Part shown: positions 1 through 10,351 of the stretch, piece by piece
Layout of the letters: every line of letters begins with the position of its first letter
How positions within the stretch are numbered: position 1 is the stretch's first letter
Assembly: GCA_903928115.1 (NCBI GenBank)
Contig: CAIYPP010000142.1
Location: forward strand, 1 to 44,854
Direction: 5' to 3'
Length of the DNA: 44,854 bases
From: an uncultured Planctomycetota bacterium
GTDB taxonomy: Bacteria > Planctomycetota > UBA1135 > GCA-002686595
The notes under the pieces: generated by a model
What the model was told of the DNA's origin: nothing
The model's input: only the letters and a program-made list of their open reading frames with translations
Databases searched by the model: none
Program-made: the position numbers and the translations under genes

Positions 1-1
1 C

Positions 2-166
2 AAGAAGACCGGTCTCGCGCCTTGGATCTACAACCTCTACATCGATCCGAAAGAAGAGACGCCGGTCGGCCACCGACTCAACGCGTTCTTGGTGTCGATG
101 GGCGCAGAGCTGCGCGGACACATCCAGACCTTCAAGGTCTATCCCCCGAAGAACATTGGTCTCTGA
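2..166 (+). CDS. Sulfatase (arylsulfatase family), C-terminal end only
   Basis: Only the last 54 codons lie in the window; the 5' part is upstream. The visible tail (PWIYNLYIDPKEETPVG, then GHIQTFKVYPPKNIGL to the stop) has the form of a type I arylsulfatase C-terminus, where a short strand is followed by a phrase like 'LYNLxxDPxE'. The catalytic Cys/Ser motif is outside the window, so substrate and activity cannot be judged. Type I sulfatases remove sulfate esters and need formylglycine made by an FGE enzyme. The gene lies 24 bp before an OprB-type porin on the same strand, and further on is a fucose cluster, which would suit a sulfated, fucose-containing glycan. That substrate is inference. 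Confidence 0.6.
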   Translation, partial: KKTGLAPWIYNLYIDPKEETPVGHRLNAFLVSMGAELRGHIQTFKVYPPKNIGL

Positions 167-190
167 GCTCCGCACCATCCCGAGAAAACC

Positions 191-1522
191 ATGGCTCACC
201 CCGCGCTGCTCGTCTCGCTCACATCCGCCCTTCTCAGCACCGGCGGAACCAACGCCAACGCGGGCGAGGGCATCCTGCCCGTGCCCGACTACGCGGCCTC
301 GCAGGGCCAGACGCTGGGGCAGCGCTCGCACTTGCTCGGTGACTGGGGCGGAGCACGGCAGAACCTTGCGAACGAAGGTGTGACCGTCGACCTCGCATTC
401 ACGCAGCTCGCGCAGAGCATCGTCGATGGCGGCGCCGACAAGGAGGACGCCTACGGCGGCAAGCTTGCGACGCTGATCAACCTCGACCTCGATCGCATGG
501 GTGCCGTGCCCGGCGCACTCGTCACAGTGAAGGTCGAGTCGCGCTACGGGAATTCGGTCAACGGCGCGTCGGGCGCGCTGCTCCCCGTCTCCGACACGCT
601 CTACTTCCCGCTGACGAAGCCCGCCGACGAAGATCTGTGGGCGACGATCACCCAGCTCGATTACACCCAGTTCCTCTCGAAGGAGCTCGGCGTGTTCGTG
701 GGCAAGTTCACGCTGCTCGGTCAGGATCTGAACGAGTTTGCCGGCGGTGAAGGAAGCACGCAGTTCGCGGGCCATCCGTTCACGACGGCCTCGGTCACGT
801 CGCTCTTCAACCCGTACTCGACGATCGGCGGTGGCGTGCTGTACATGCCGTCGTCCAACCTGACGATCTCGAGCTCGCTGTACGCTTCCGACGACTCTTC
901 GACGACGAGCGGACTCGACACGCTCGACGACGGGCTCGTCTGGGCGACTGCGGTCCAGACGCAGCACCGAATCGATGACCTGCCGGGTGGCGCGCGCTTC
1001 ACCTACCAGTACGCCTTCGACCAGAGCTTCACGGCCCTCGACGGTCGCTTCATCACGCCGACGGGCATCACGATTCCGCTCGAAGACGAAAGCTGGTGCG
1101 CGTTCGCGAACTTCTGGCAGTACTTGACTGTCGACGAGCCCGTGAAGGACAAGATCAACCTCAACGACGGGAAGATGGACCTGCGTGGCGTCGGCGCGTT
1201 CTTGCGCGTGGGCTTCGCGGACGAGGACACCAACCCGATCGAGTGGACGGCGAGCGCGGGCGTCGCGGCCAAGGGCCTCGTCGCGGGGCGCGAGAACGAC
1301 ACCATGGGCGTCGGCTATGCACACTCGCAGGTCAGCACGCTGCCCATTCAAAATGTCACGGGATTCTTCGTGAATGACACAGCCAATCGCATCGAGGCCT
1401 ACTACGACATGGCGCTCACGCCCGCGGCGGGGTTGACGTTCGACGTTCAGTTCGCGGAGTCACTTCTCAAGCGCAACGACACGGCCACGGTGCTCGGATT
1501 GCGCCTGCGCCTGGCGTTCTAG
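191..1522 (+). CDS. OprB-type carbohydrate-selective porin
   Basis: This 443-residue protein is predicted to form an outer-membrane beta-barrel for sugar uptake. Residues 1 to about 24 form a signal peptide ending near NANA. The mature start (GQRSHLLGDWGGARQNLANEG, residues about 44-64) is the typical opening of the OprB family, where the phrase 'LLGDWGGxRxxLxxxG' is conserved. The rest is rich in alternating polar and aromatic strands and ends in LRLRLAF, with the C-terminal Phe expected of barrel proteins. Length matches the family (about 430-470). It follows the sulfatase end by 24 bp and may be co-transcribed with it. The sugar is not readable from sequence; the nearby fucose genes make a fucosylated or sulfated saccharide plausible. 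Confidence 0.85.
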   Translation: MAHPALLVSLTSALLSTGGTNANAGEGILPVPDYAASQGQTLGQRSHLLGDWGGARQNLANEGVTVDLAFTQLAQSIVDGGADKEDAYGGKLATLINLDLDRMGAVPGALVTVKVESRYGNSVNGASGALLPVSDTLYFPLTKPADEDLWATITQLDYTQFLSKELGVFVGKFTLLGQDLNEFAGGEGSTQFAGHPFTTASVTSLFNPYSTIGGGVLYMPSSNLTISSSLYASDDSSTTSGLDTLDDGLVWATAVQTQHRIDDLPGGARFTYQYAFDQSFTALDGRFITPTGITIPLEDESWCAFANFWQYLTVDEPVKDKINLNDGKMDLRGVGAFLRVGFADEDTNPIEWTASAGVAAKGLVAGRENDTMGVGYAHSQVSTLPIQNVTGFFVNDTANRIEAYYDMALTPAAGLTFDVQFAESLLKRNDTATVLGLRLRLAF

Positions 1523-1577
1523 CCCTCCGGCCCGATCCGCGGTTGAAAACCGCGCTCGACAGGGAGATCGTCTGCGC

Positions 1578-2822
1578 ATGAAGCGCGCTTCCTTTCTGTC
1601 GGACAACTGCCCGCCGATGGGCATCTACGAGACGCTGTACGCTTTCCGCGACAGCTTCGGCCAGTTCATGGGCTCGCCCGGCACCCATCCGTGGTCGCAG
1701 GGCTTCCCGCTGACGACGCAGCTCGCGGGCGGGCCGCCGCTCCCCGGCAGCGTCGATGTGACGTGGGAAGACCGCTTCTATCCGAAGGCATGGGGCCATC
1801 CCGCGCTGCGTTCGGCGATCTGCGAGCACTACAACAACTTCTACGGCTCCAAGATCGCGCCGGAGAACGTGATGGTGTTCGGTGGCGGCCGTCCGGGCAT
1901 CTACGCCGTGCTCGCGTTCTTGAAGAAACACGTCGAGGTGCGCATCGGCAACGTCGAGTGGCCCGCGTACCTCGACATCCTCACGCAGACGCAAACGTCG
2001 TGGCGTGTCGTGCCGTTCACGCGCGAGAACGGGTTCCATCCGCCCAACTCCGCCTACTTCGATCGCACGGGGCTCAACGACAAGACGCACCTCTTCCCGA
2101 TCATCTCCAACCCCGGCAATCCCACGGGCCACACGCGCCACGGAGAGGAGCTCCGCGAGCTGATCGAGCTGGCCGAGCAGCCGAAGAACGGCATCCTGCT
2201 CGACGAAGCCTACGAGATGTTCCACGCATCGAAGGGCGTGAGCGGCCTCCGCTACGTCAAGGATCTCGACAACAGCAACGTGTTCCTCTCGGGCGCCTGC
2301 ACGAAGGGGCTGCAGTCGCCGGGCATCCGCATCGGCTGGATCATCGCGAGCAAGAAGAACATCGAGACGCTCGCCAACTTCTCCAGCTTCGGCATGGGCG
2401 GCGTGAGTCATCCCTCGCAGCTCTACGCCGCGCAGCTACTCGAGCCGCGCCGCGTCGCGCAGGCACGCGACTCCGTCGAGCGCCACTACACGATGCAGCG
2501 CACGCGTTACGGCGAAGCGTTCCGCAAGCTCGGCCTCGAGGTCTACACCGGCGACGGCGGCTTCTACCACTGGCTCGCGCTGCCCGACGGCCTCAGCGCC
2601 GACGAGCTCAACCGCCGCCTCTTCAAGCACGGCGCCGCAATCTTGAAGGGCTTCGACTGCGACATGGCCCGCCCCCACGACAAGAACCCCGACTACCGCT
2701 CCCCCTACGAGTCCTTCTTCCGCTTCTCCTTCGGCCCACTGCTCCCCGAGTCCTTCGACTCCGACATCGCCCTCCTGAAACGCGTCCTCGACGAGTACCG
2801 CGCCGACGCAGCTCGACGCTGA
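1578..2822 (+). CDS. PLP-dependent aminotransferase, class I/II
   Basis: This 414-residue protein has the fold-type I aminotransferase landmarks in order. These are a Gly-rich cofactor loop (GGGRPGIY, residues 102-109), NPGNPTG (178-184), the PLP-binding Asp in LLDEAY (D209), the Schiff-base lysine in TKGLQSPGIRIGW (K243) and the substrate-binding Arg further on (R251 belongs to the lysine block). The start MKRASFL is kept because the N-terminal arm reads through without a gap. It has no signal peptide, so it should be cytosolic. It stands 55 bp after the porin and converges with the Ldh_2-family gene. Amino-donor and keto-acid specificity cannot be assigned; decarboxylase or lyase members of the same fold remain possible. 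Confidence 0.8.
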   Translation: MKRASFLSDNCPPMGIYETLYAFRDSFGQFMGSPGTHPWSQGFPLTTQLAGGPPLPGSVDVTWEDRFYPKAWGHPALRSAICEHYNNFYGSKIAPENVMVFGGGRPGIYAVLAFLKKHVEVRIGNVEWPAYLDILTQTQTSWRVVPFTRENGFHPPNSAYFDRTGLNDKTHLFPIISNPGNPTGHTRHGEELRELIELAEQPKNGILLDEAYEMFHASKGVSGLRYVKDLDNSNVFLSGACTKGLQSPGIRIGWIIASKKNIETLANFSSFGMGGVSHPSQLYAAQLLEPRRVAQARDSVERHYTMQRTRYGEAFRKLGLEVYTGDGGFYHWLALPDGLSADELNRRLFKHGAAILKGFDCDMARPHDKNPDYRSPYESFFRFSFGPLLPESFDSDIALLKRVLDEYRADAARR

Positions 2823-2926
2823 CGCGGCACAAGTTTCCGCGCTGCGATTCGCCCGCGAGCGAGCATGTCGTGCAGCAACGCCAGCGCTGAGCTTCTTTCA
2901 CGCGGGGCGCGTGACGCACTCCACGC

Positions 2927-4012
2927 TCACTCCAGCGGAATGCCGGTGCGCTTCGCGATGTCGCGGAGGTCTTCGACGACGGGGAGGACGAGCGGGATGC
3001 CGTGGGTCGAGCGCTCGCGCTCGGCTTCGCGCTCGGGGTCGCCGGGGATCAGCGGGCCGCGCGTGCCGGGGGCGGGCTTGGTGGCGCGGAAGGTGCGGAT
3101 CAAGTCGTCGATCTGGCGCTTGAACTCGGTGGGGTCGATGAAGCCGGAGATCTGCATCGCGCCGAAGAAGTGGCCGATGCCCTTGCCGACGGAGCGCGCG
3201 GGGACCTCTTGGCGCAGCGCGAAAGGCGGCGTGAACGGGCCCCAGTTGGCGCCGGAGAGCACGGCGACGAGCACGTCGACCATCATCCCGAGCGCATAGC
3301 CCTTGTGGCCGCCGTGCTCGCGATCCGAGCCGAGCGGCAAGAGCGCGCCGCCGTCGATCATGCCCTGCGGATCGTCGGTGACGTTGCCGTGGCGGTCGAT
3401 CGCCCAGCCGTGCGGGATCCGCTCGCCCTTGCGCTTGGCGATCTCGATCTTGCCGTAGGCGACGGCGGGCGTCGCGAGGTCGATCACGATCGGCGGCTCT
3501 TCGAGGCCGGGGAACGCGATGGCGATCGGGTTCGTGCCGAGCATGCGCTCCGCACCCCACAGCGGTGCCACGAGCTTGGTCGAGTTCGTCATCGACCAGC
3601 CGATCAGGTCGCGCTCGAGCGCCTTCAGCGGGTAGTAGCCCGCGATGCCGTAGTGGTTCGTGTTGCACACGCTCACCCAGCCCGAGCCGACGCTCGCCGC
3701 CTTGTCCATCGCGACGCCGTTGGCCCACGGCCCCACGACGAGTCCGAGCCCGTTGTCGCCGTCGACGGTCGCCGTGCTCGGCGTCTCGCGCACGATGCGC
3801 GGCTGCGGCCGCGGATTGATGCGTCCAAGCTCGAGCATGTCGAAGTAGGTGTGCAGCCGCGCGACGCCGTGCGAGTCGATCCCGCGCAGGTCCGCCGCCG
3901 ACAGCACCTCCGCCGCAAGCTCCGCATCCCGCCGCGGGACGCCGAAGTGCTGAAACACGCGCGCGCTGAACTCGCGCAGCCTCTCGGCGGAAAACGTGAC
4001 AGTTTCGACCAT
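2927..4012 (-). CDS. Malate/L-lactate dehydrogenase family (Ldh_2) oxidoreductase
   Basis: This 361-residue protein belongs to the Ldh_2 (YiaK/sulfolactate dehydrogenase) family of NAD(P)-dependent 2-hydroxyacid dehydrogenases, which has its own fold and no classic Rossmann GxGxxG. Diagnostic elements are DSHGVAR (residues 46-52), the block NTNHYGIAGYY containing the likely catalytic His (H120), GTNPIAIAFP, and HGGHKGYALG near the C-terminal third. Family members reduce or oxidise malate, L-lactate, 2,3-diketogulonate or sulfolactate, so the substrate is open. Its ATG lies 2 bp after the stop of the LhgO-like gene, showing one transcription unit. Since the nearby fucose pathway yields L-lactate, L-lactate oxidation is an attractive but unproven role. 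Confidence 0.85.
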   Translation of the reverse strand: MVETVTFSAERLREFSARVFQHFGVPRRDAELAAEVLSAADLRGIDSHGVARLHTYFDMLELGRINPRPQPRIVRETPSTATVDGDNGLGLVVGPWANGVAMDKAASVGSGWVSVCNTNHYGIAGYYPLKALERDLIGWSMTNSTKLVAPLWGAERMLGTNPIAIAFPGLEEPPIVIDLATPAVAYGKIEIAKRKGERIPHGWAIDRHGNVTDDPQGMIDGGALLPLGSDREHGGHKGYALGMMVDVLVAVLSGANWGPFTPPFALRQEVPARSVGKGIGHFFGAMQISGFIDPTEFKRQIDDLIRTFRATKPAPGTRGPLIPGDPEREAERERSTHGIPLVLPVVEDLRDIAKRTGIPLE

Positions 4013-4014
4013 GG

Positions 4015-5211
4015 CTAGAGGAGCTCGCGGGCGTGTTGGGTGATGTGCTCGGCGATCGCAAGCGAGGCCGTGGCGGCGGGCGAGGGCGCGTTGAGGACGT
4101 GGACCACGCGGCCTTCGCGCTGGAGGAGGAAGTCGTCGACGAGCGAGCCGTCGGGGGACAGTGCTTGGGCGCGCACGCCGGCGTCGGCGGGGACAAGGTG
4201 TTCAGAGCGGATATCGGGGACGAGGCGCTGCAACGCCTTCGTGAACGCGCGCTTGGAGAGCGAGCGCCACATCTCCCCCATTCCGGCCCGCCAGTGGCGC
4301 GCGGCGAGCTTCCAGAAACCGACGTAGCCGAGCGCGTCCGCGAGCTCGCCCATGCGGATGTCGTCCCAGTGGTAGCCCTCGCGCGAGAGAGCGAGCACGG
4401 CGTTGGGGCCGCACTCGACGCCGCCGAGCGCCATGCGCGTGAAGTGCACGCCGAGGAATGGGAAGCTCGGATCGGGAACGGGGTAGATCAGGTTGCGGAC
4501 GAGGTGCCACGCGGAGGGCGCGAGCTCGAAGTACTCGCCTCGGAACGGCACGATTCGCGCGGGGCGGCGCGCGCCGGAGAGCTGGAGCACACGGTCGGAG
4601 TGCAAGCCCGCGCAGTTGATGACGACGGAGGCTTCGACCTCGCCGGCCGTGCTCGCGACGACGACGCTCGTACGGCGCGAGTCGAGGCCGGTGACGCGCG
4701 CGCCGAACACGATCTCGCCGCCGGAGAGACGAACGTCCGCGGCGAGCGCACGACACATCCCGCGATAATCGACGATGCCCGTCACAGGCACGTGCAGCGC
4801 GCGGATCCCGGCGCAGTGCGGCTCGAGCTCGCGCAGGCGCTCGGGCCCGATTTCCTCCGCGGGCACGCCGTTCGCGCGTGCGCGCTCGGCGATCTTCGCG
4901 AGCTGCGGAAGCTCGCTCTCGCCGGTCGCGACCACGACCTTGCCGCAGGTCTCGAAGCGCACATCGTGCTCGGCGCAGAAGCGCTCGAGCAGCGCCTTGC
5001 CGTGCAGGCAGGTGCGCGCCTTGAGCGAGCCGGGCTTGTAGTAGATGCCGGAGTGAATGACGCCCGAGTTGCGACCCGTCTGGTGCAGCGCGAGGTCGGA
5101 CTCCTTCTCGAGCACCACCACGCGCACCCCCGCGCGTTGCCGCGAAATCGTCCATGCGGTCGAAAGCCCGACGATTCCGCCGCCCACCACCACCACATCC
5201 GCTGTGCGCAT
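4015..5211 (-). CDS. lhgO: L-2-hydroxyglutarate oxidase family FAD enzyme (LhgO-like)
   Basis: This 398-residue protein is a DAO-fold flavoenzyme. It opens with the dinucleotide-binding motif VVVGGGIVGLSTAW (residues 7-20). The block HQTGRNSGVIHSGIYY follows, which is the hallmark of the L-2-hydroxyglutarate oxidase (LhgO) group. Downstream come TGIVDYRGMCRAL, VINCAGLHSDRV and PFRGEYF, all in family order. LhgO oxidises L-2-hydroxyglutarate to 2-oxoglutarate, passing electrons to quinone or oxygen. Related enzymes act on other L-2-hydroxyacids, so L-lactate is a possible alternative given the fucose operon upstream. The gene is first of a two-gene unit with the Ldh_2-family gene, preceded by a 418-bp gap that must hold its promoter. 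Confidence 0.85.
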   Translation of the reverse strand: MRTADVVVVGGGIVGLSTAWTISRQRAGVRVVVLEKESDLALHQTGRNSGVIHSGIYYKPGSLKARTCLHGKALLERFCAEHDVRFETCGKVVVATGESELPQLAKIAERARANGVPAEEIGPERLRELEPHCAGIRALHVPVTGIVDYRGMCRALAADVRLSGGEIVFGARVTGLDSRRTSVVVASTAGEVEASVVINCAGLHSDRVLQLSGARRPARIVPFRGEYFELAPSAWHLVRNLIYPVPDPSFPFLGVHFTRMALGGVECGPNAVLALSREGYHWDDIRMGELADALGYVGFWKLAARHWRAGMGEMWRSLSKRAFTKALQRLVPDIRSEHLVPADAGVRAQALSPDGSLVDDFLLQREGRVVHVLNAPSPAATASLAIAEHITQHARELL

Positions 5212-5629
5212 CGCGCGCAGACGGTACCAGCTTGCGCGCGGATTCTTGAGCCTTGCCGCGCGCTTTCAGGGGTGAACGAAAGGCCCGTTGCCCGCGCCGC
5301 GCCACGACAGATCGAGCCATTGTTTCCACCTCGGCGGTGTCCGCGCGGAGAGATGACAGTTTTGTTCACTCCGCACGAGCCAGCGGACCGAATCCTCTCC
5401 TGTGCAGGCGGCCTCACCCGCTCGCCCTGCTCGAAATCGTTCACCGCCGTGGCGCGCGAGCGCCCCGGGCTTCCGCCGCCGGACTTTGGGGTACTGGGAA
5501 TCGCCTCAAGGCCCCGGTGCAGCCGGAACCCGCGCGTCGCGCCGTGCACCACGGCGGCTGAACCCTTCGGCGCACAGCGACATCGTTCGCGCGCGCGAGC
5601 GAGCTCTCGCGCGGGACGTCGAGACGGAG
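5212..5629. other. 418-bp intergenic region before the lhgO-like unit
   Basis: The gap lies between the stop of the double SUMF1 gene and the start of the lhgO-like gene, both on the minus strand. It contains one clear hairpin close to the SUMF1 stop (listed separately) and must carry the promoter for the lhgO/Ldh_2 pair. I see no convincing coding sequence, tRNA or direct repeat in it. Open frames running through it on the plus strand are continuations of antisense shadows from the neighbouring genes and have no recognisable protein content. Confidence 0.5.
5592..5613 (-). terminator. Hairpin downstream of the double SUMF1 gene
   Basis: An exact 8-bp stem (CGCGCGAG / CTCGCGCG) encloses a 6-base loop and lies 17 bp past the stop codon of the double SUMF1 gene on the minus strand. 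No T-rich run follows, so it is not a textbook intrinsic terminator. It may act as a 3' stabiliser, assist Rho-dependent termination, or be a chance product of GC-rich sequence. Confidence 0.35.
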
Positions 5630-7366
5630 CTAGCGCTGTGCGTCCCGCAGAGGCGGGAGGTCGACGCCGGGCGTGCGTGCGACGCGCACGCCAAAGTCAT
5701 CGAAGCGGCCGGCGGGAAGGTACGTGCCTCGGCGAGAGACGCGGCAGATCTCGGGGTCGTAGTGGCACGATCCGCCGCGCAGCATGCGGTGATTGCCGCT
5801 CTCCGGGCCGACGGGATCGCGCACGCCGTCGGCGCAGCGCTGGTGCTCCTCCGCGGAGTACCAGTCCGAGCACCACTCGTACACGTTGCCGATCATGTCG
5901 TGAAAGCCGAGCGCGTTGGGGCGCTTGCCACCAACCTTGTGGGTCGTGAGATCCGAGTTGGCTGCGTACCACGCGATGTCGTCGAGCGGACCGTAGCGTG
6001 CGCCGAGCGTGCCAGCGCGACAGGCAAACTCCCACTCGCCCTCGGTCGGCACGCGCAAGCCCGTGCGCGCGCGCAGCGCGAGCGTGTCATCGAAGCTCAC
6101 GCTGTCGACAGGTGCCTGCGGATTGCGCGCCTTCTTGGAGGGATTCTCGCCCATCGCCAATTCCCACTGTGCCTGCGTCAGCTCGTAGCGCCCGAGATAG
6201 AAGGGAGCGCTGAGCGTGACGGAGTGCTGCGGCCTTTCGTTCGCCGCCGCTTGAGGGTCTACGCCCGAGCCGCCGCGCAGATAGCTACCGGCCGGGACGA
6301 GCAGTAGCTCGACTCCCGTCGCCTTGTCCTTCACGCGCCAAGGCAGCGCGCTCTGCTCGATCGCGCTGCGCAGCTCCGCATCGGTGACCACGCGCGGATC
6401 GGGCGCGAGCTCGAGGACCTCGCCCCAAGGCTCGACGGCTTCGCGTCGGACCGGCGGCGGCGCGATGCGCGGCCGGCTGCGCACGTCGCGTGCGACGCGC
6501 AGCCCCGTGCCCTCGTCGCGCTCGGTCGGGTTGGCATAGTCGCGGTAGGACGCGCGACAGTTCCAAGGCGGTCCCTCCCACGTCCCGCCGCGCACCACCC
6601 GCACAGTGCCGCTCTCGGGCCCACGCGGACTCGCCAGCGCGGCGCCGTCGCGCGCGTACTCGCTCGCCGCGAACCAATCCGAGCACCACTCGTCGACGTT
6701 GCCGAGCATGTCGTGAAAGCCGAGCGCGTTCGCGCGCTTCTTGCCCACGAGCTGCGCACGACAGCGCCACTCCCCGCGCACCTTCTCCAAGTCCCAGTCC
6801 GTCGCCGCGTCCAGCGGTTCCTTGCCGCTGTTGGCGAAGTACCACGCGCAGGCATCGAGGTCCGCGTAGCGCACCCCGAGATCTCCAGCTCGACACGCGC
6901 GCTCCCACTCCGCCTCGCTCGGCAGCCGCAGCTCGTACTTCGCACAAAAGCGCTGCGCGTCCTCGTAGCTGACATTCCAGACCGGCTGCTGCGGATCCGG
7001 CTGGAAGAGCATCGGGTTGAAGCCCATCCCCTCGCGCCACTGCGCCCACGTGACCTCGTAGCGCGAGAGATAGAACGGCTCCGCGAGCTCGACCTCGCGC
7101 GCCGGCCGCTCACTCTCCTCGGCGTCCTCGTCGCCTTCCGCCGCGCCGCGCACGAACTTCCCGCCCGGCACTAGCAAGAATTCGATCCCGCTCGCGCGAT
7201 CGCGCACGCGCCACGGCAACCCCGTCGTCTCGAGCGCCCCGCGCAGCCCCGCGTCGGTCACCACCGCGGCGTTCGGCCGGACCTCGAGGATCTCCGCCCA
7301 CTCCGCGCCGCCACCCGCGCCCTGCGCCAGTGCCGCAACGAATCCGATCGCAAGAGTGTTCATCAT
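5630..7366 (-). CDS. Exported protein with two SUMF1/FGE-sulfatase domains
   Basis: This 578-residue protein is an internal duplication. Residues about 22-300 and about 308-575 each hold a 35-residue lead-in (WxEVLEL...VVTDAxLRxAIE...LPWRVxDxAxG) followed by a SUMF1 domain. Each SUMF1 domain shows LLVPxGxxxRG, PFYLxRYExTWAQW, LRxPxExEWExACRAG, ANALGFHDMxGNVxEWCSDW and VRGGxW. The N-terminus (MMNTLAIGFVAALAQG) looks like a short signal peptide. True formylglycine-generating enzymes use a close Cys pair. Repeat 1 keeps a single Cys in that region (WNCRASYRDY), and repeat 2 has two Cys six residues apart (SCHYDPEICRVSRRG). Canonical sulfatase activation is therefore doubtful and a binding or structural role is possible. 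The start lies 52 bp after the FAH-family gene, at the end of the fucose operon. Confidence 0.8.
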   Translation of the reverse strand: MMNTLAIGFVAALAQGAGGGAEWAEILEVRPNAAVVTDAGLRGALETTGLPWRVRDRASGIEFLLVPGGKFVRGAAEGDEDAEESERPAREVELAEPFYLSRYEVTWAQWREGMGFNPMLFQPDPQQPVWNVSYEDAQRFCAKYELRLPSEAEWERACRAGDLGVRYADLDACAWYFANSGKEPLDAATDWDLEKVRGEWRCRAQLVGKKRANALGFHDMLGNVDEWCSDWFAASEYARDGAALASPRGPESGTVRVVRGGTWEGPPWNCRASYRDYANPTERDEGTGLRVARDVRSRPRIAPPPVRREAVEPWGEVLELAPDPRVVTDAELRSAIEQSALPWRVKDKATGVELLLVPAGSYLRGGSGVDPQAAANERPQHSVTLSAPFYLGRYELTQAQWELAMGENPSKKARNPQAPVDSVSFDDTLALRARTGLRVPTEGEWEFACRAGTLGARYGPLDDIAWYAANSDLTTHKVGGKRPNALGFHDMIGNVYEWCSDWYSAEEHQRCADGVRDPVGPESGNHRMLRGGSCHYDPEICRVSRRGTYLPAGRFDDFGVRVARTPGVDLPPLRDAQR

Positions 7367-7418
7367 CCGCTCCCGAGTGCCCTTATCGGTCCACCCACGC
7401 GCGTCCTCGAAACCGCGC

Positions 7419-8267
7419 TCAGCGGTCCGCGAGGGTGCGCTGGCGTTGCTCGCCGAGGCCCGTGATGCCGAGCTGCATCGTTTGGCCGGGACGGAGGTAG
7501 ATCGGTTCGGGCTTTTGGCCGAGGCCGACGCCGGGGGGCGTGCCGGTCGAGATCACGTCGCCGGGGTGCAGCGTGAAGAACTGGCTCAGGTAGGAGACGA
7601 GGAACGCGCAGGTGTAGACCATCGTGCGCGTGTTGCCGTTCTGATAGCGGTGGCCGTCGACCTCGAGCCAGAGTTCGAGCGCTTGGGGGTCGGGGACTTC
7701 GTCGCGCGTCACGAGATAGGGCCCGATCGGTCCGAACGTGTCGCAGCCTTTGCCCTTGTCCCACTGGCCAAGTCGCTCGAGCTGGTACTCGCGCTCGGAG
7801 AGGTCGTTCACGACGCAGAAGCCCGCGACGTGCTCGAGCGCGCGCTCGGGCGTCACGTACTTGGCGGCGCTGCCGATGACGATGCCGAGCTCGACTTCCC
7901 AGTCCGTCTTCTTCGAGCCGCGCGGGATCACGACGTCGTCGTTCGGGCCGATGATCGCGCTCGTCGCCTTCATGAACACCACGGGCTCGGCGGGCACCTG
8001 CGCCCCAGTCTCCGCGGCGTGATCGGCGTAGTTGAGGCCGATGCAGATGAACTTGCCGGTGCCGCTGACGCACGGACCAAAGCGCGCGCCCTCGGGGACG
8101 AGCGGCAGCTTCGACGTGTCGAGCGCGGCGAGGCGCGCGAGCGACGCGGGCGAGAGCGCGGCGCCGCGCACGTCGTCGATCACTCCGACGAGCGAGCGAC
8201 GTTGGCCCTTGGAGTCGAGAATGCCGGGCTGTTCGCGGCCCGGCTCGCCGTAACGGAAGAGCTTCAT
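7419..8267 (-). CDS. FAH-family hydrolase, probable 2,4-diketo-3-deoxy-L-fuconate hydrolase
   Basis: This 282-residue protein has the fumarylacetoacetate hydrolase fold. After a 70-residue N-terminal region comes CIGLNYADHA (75-84). The metal ligands follow in WEVELG (E124, E126) and VNDLSERE (D155), and then the end motif GDVISTGTPPGVG. Family members cleave C-C bonds of diketo acids. In the non-phosphorylative L-fucose pathway worked out in Xanthomonas, such an enzyme splits 2,4-diketo-3-deoxy-L-fuconate into pyruvate and L-lactate. The gene follows the SDR by 16 bp, exactly where the pathway needs it. Related enzymes act in L-rhamnose and L-arabinose routes, so the step is inferred from neighbours. 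Confidence 0.85.
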   Translation of the reverse strand: MKLFRYGEPGREQPGILDSKGQRRSLVGVIDDVRGAALSPASLARLAALDTSKLPLVPEGARFGPCVSGTGKFICIGLNYADHAAETGAQVPAEPVVFMKATSAIIGPNDDVVIPRGSKKTDWEVELGIVIGSAAKYVTPERALEHVAGFCVVNDLSEREYQLERLGQWDKGKGCDTFGPIGPYLVTRDEVPDPQALELWLEVDGHRYQNGNTRTMVYTCAFLVSYLSQFFTLHPGDVISTGTPPGVGLGQKPEPIYLRPGQTMQLGITGLGEQRQRTLADR

Positions 8268-8283
8268 GTGCGTGCCGTTCTAG

Positions 8284-10347
<2,064 letters not shown>

Positions 10348-10351
<4 letters not shown>

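Noticed and set aside
4033..5949. Long plus-strand open frame opposite the lhgO-like gene
   Set aside because: It is antisense to a gene with clear family motifs, is rich in Arg/Ala/His, and has no recognisable domain; it is a product of GC bias.
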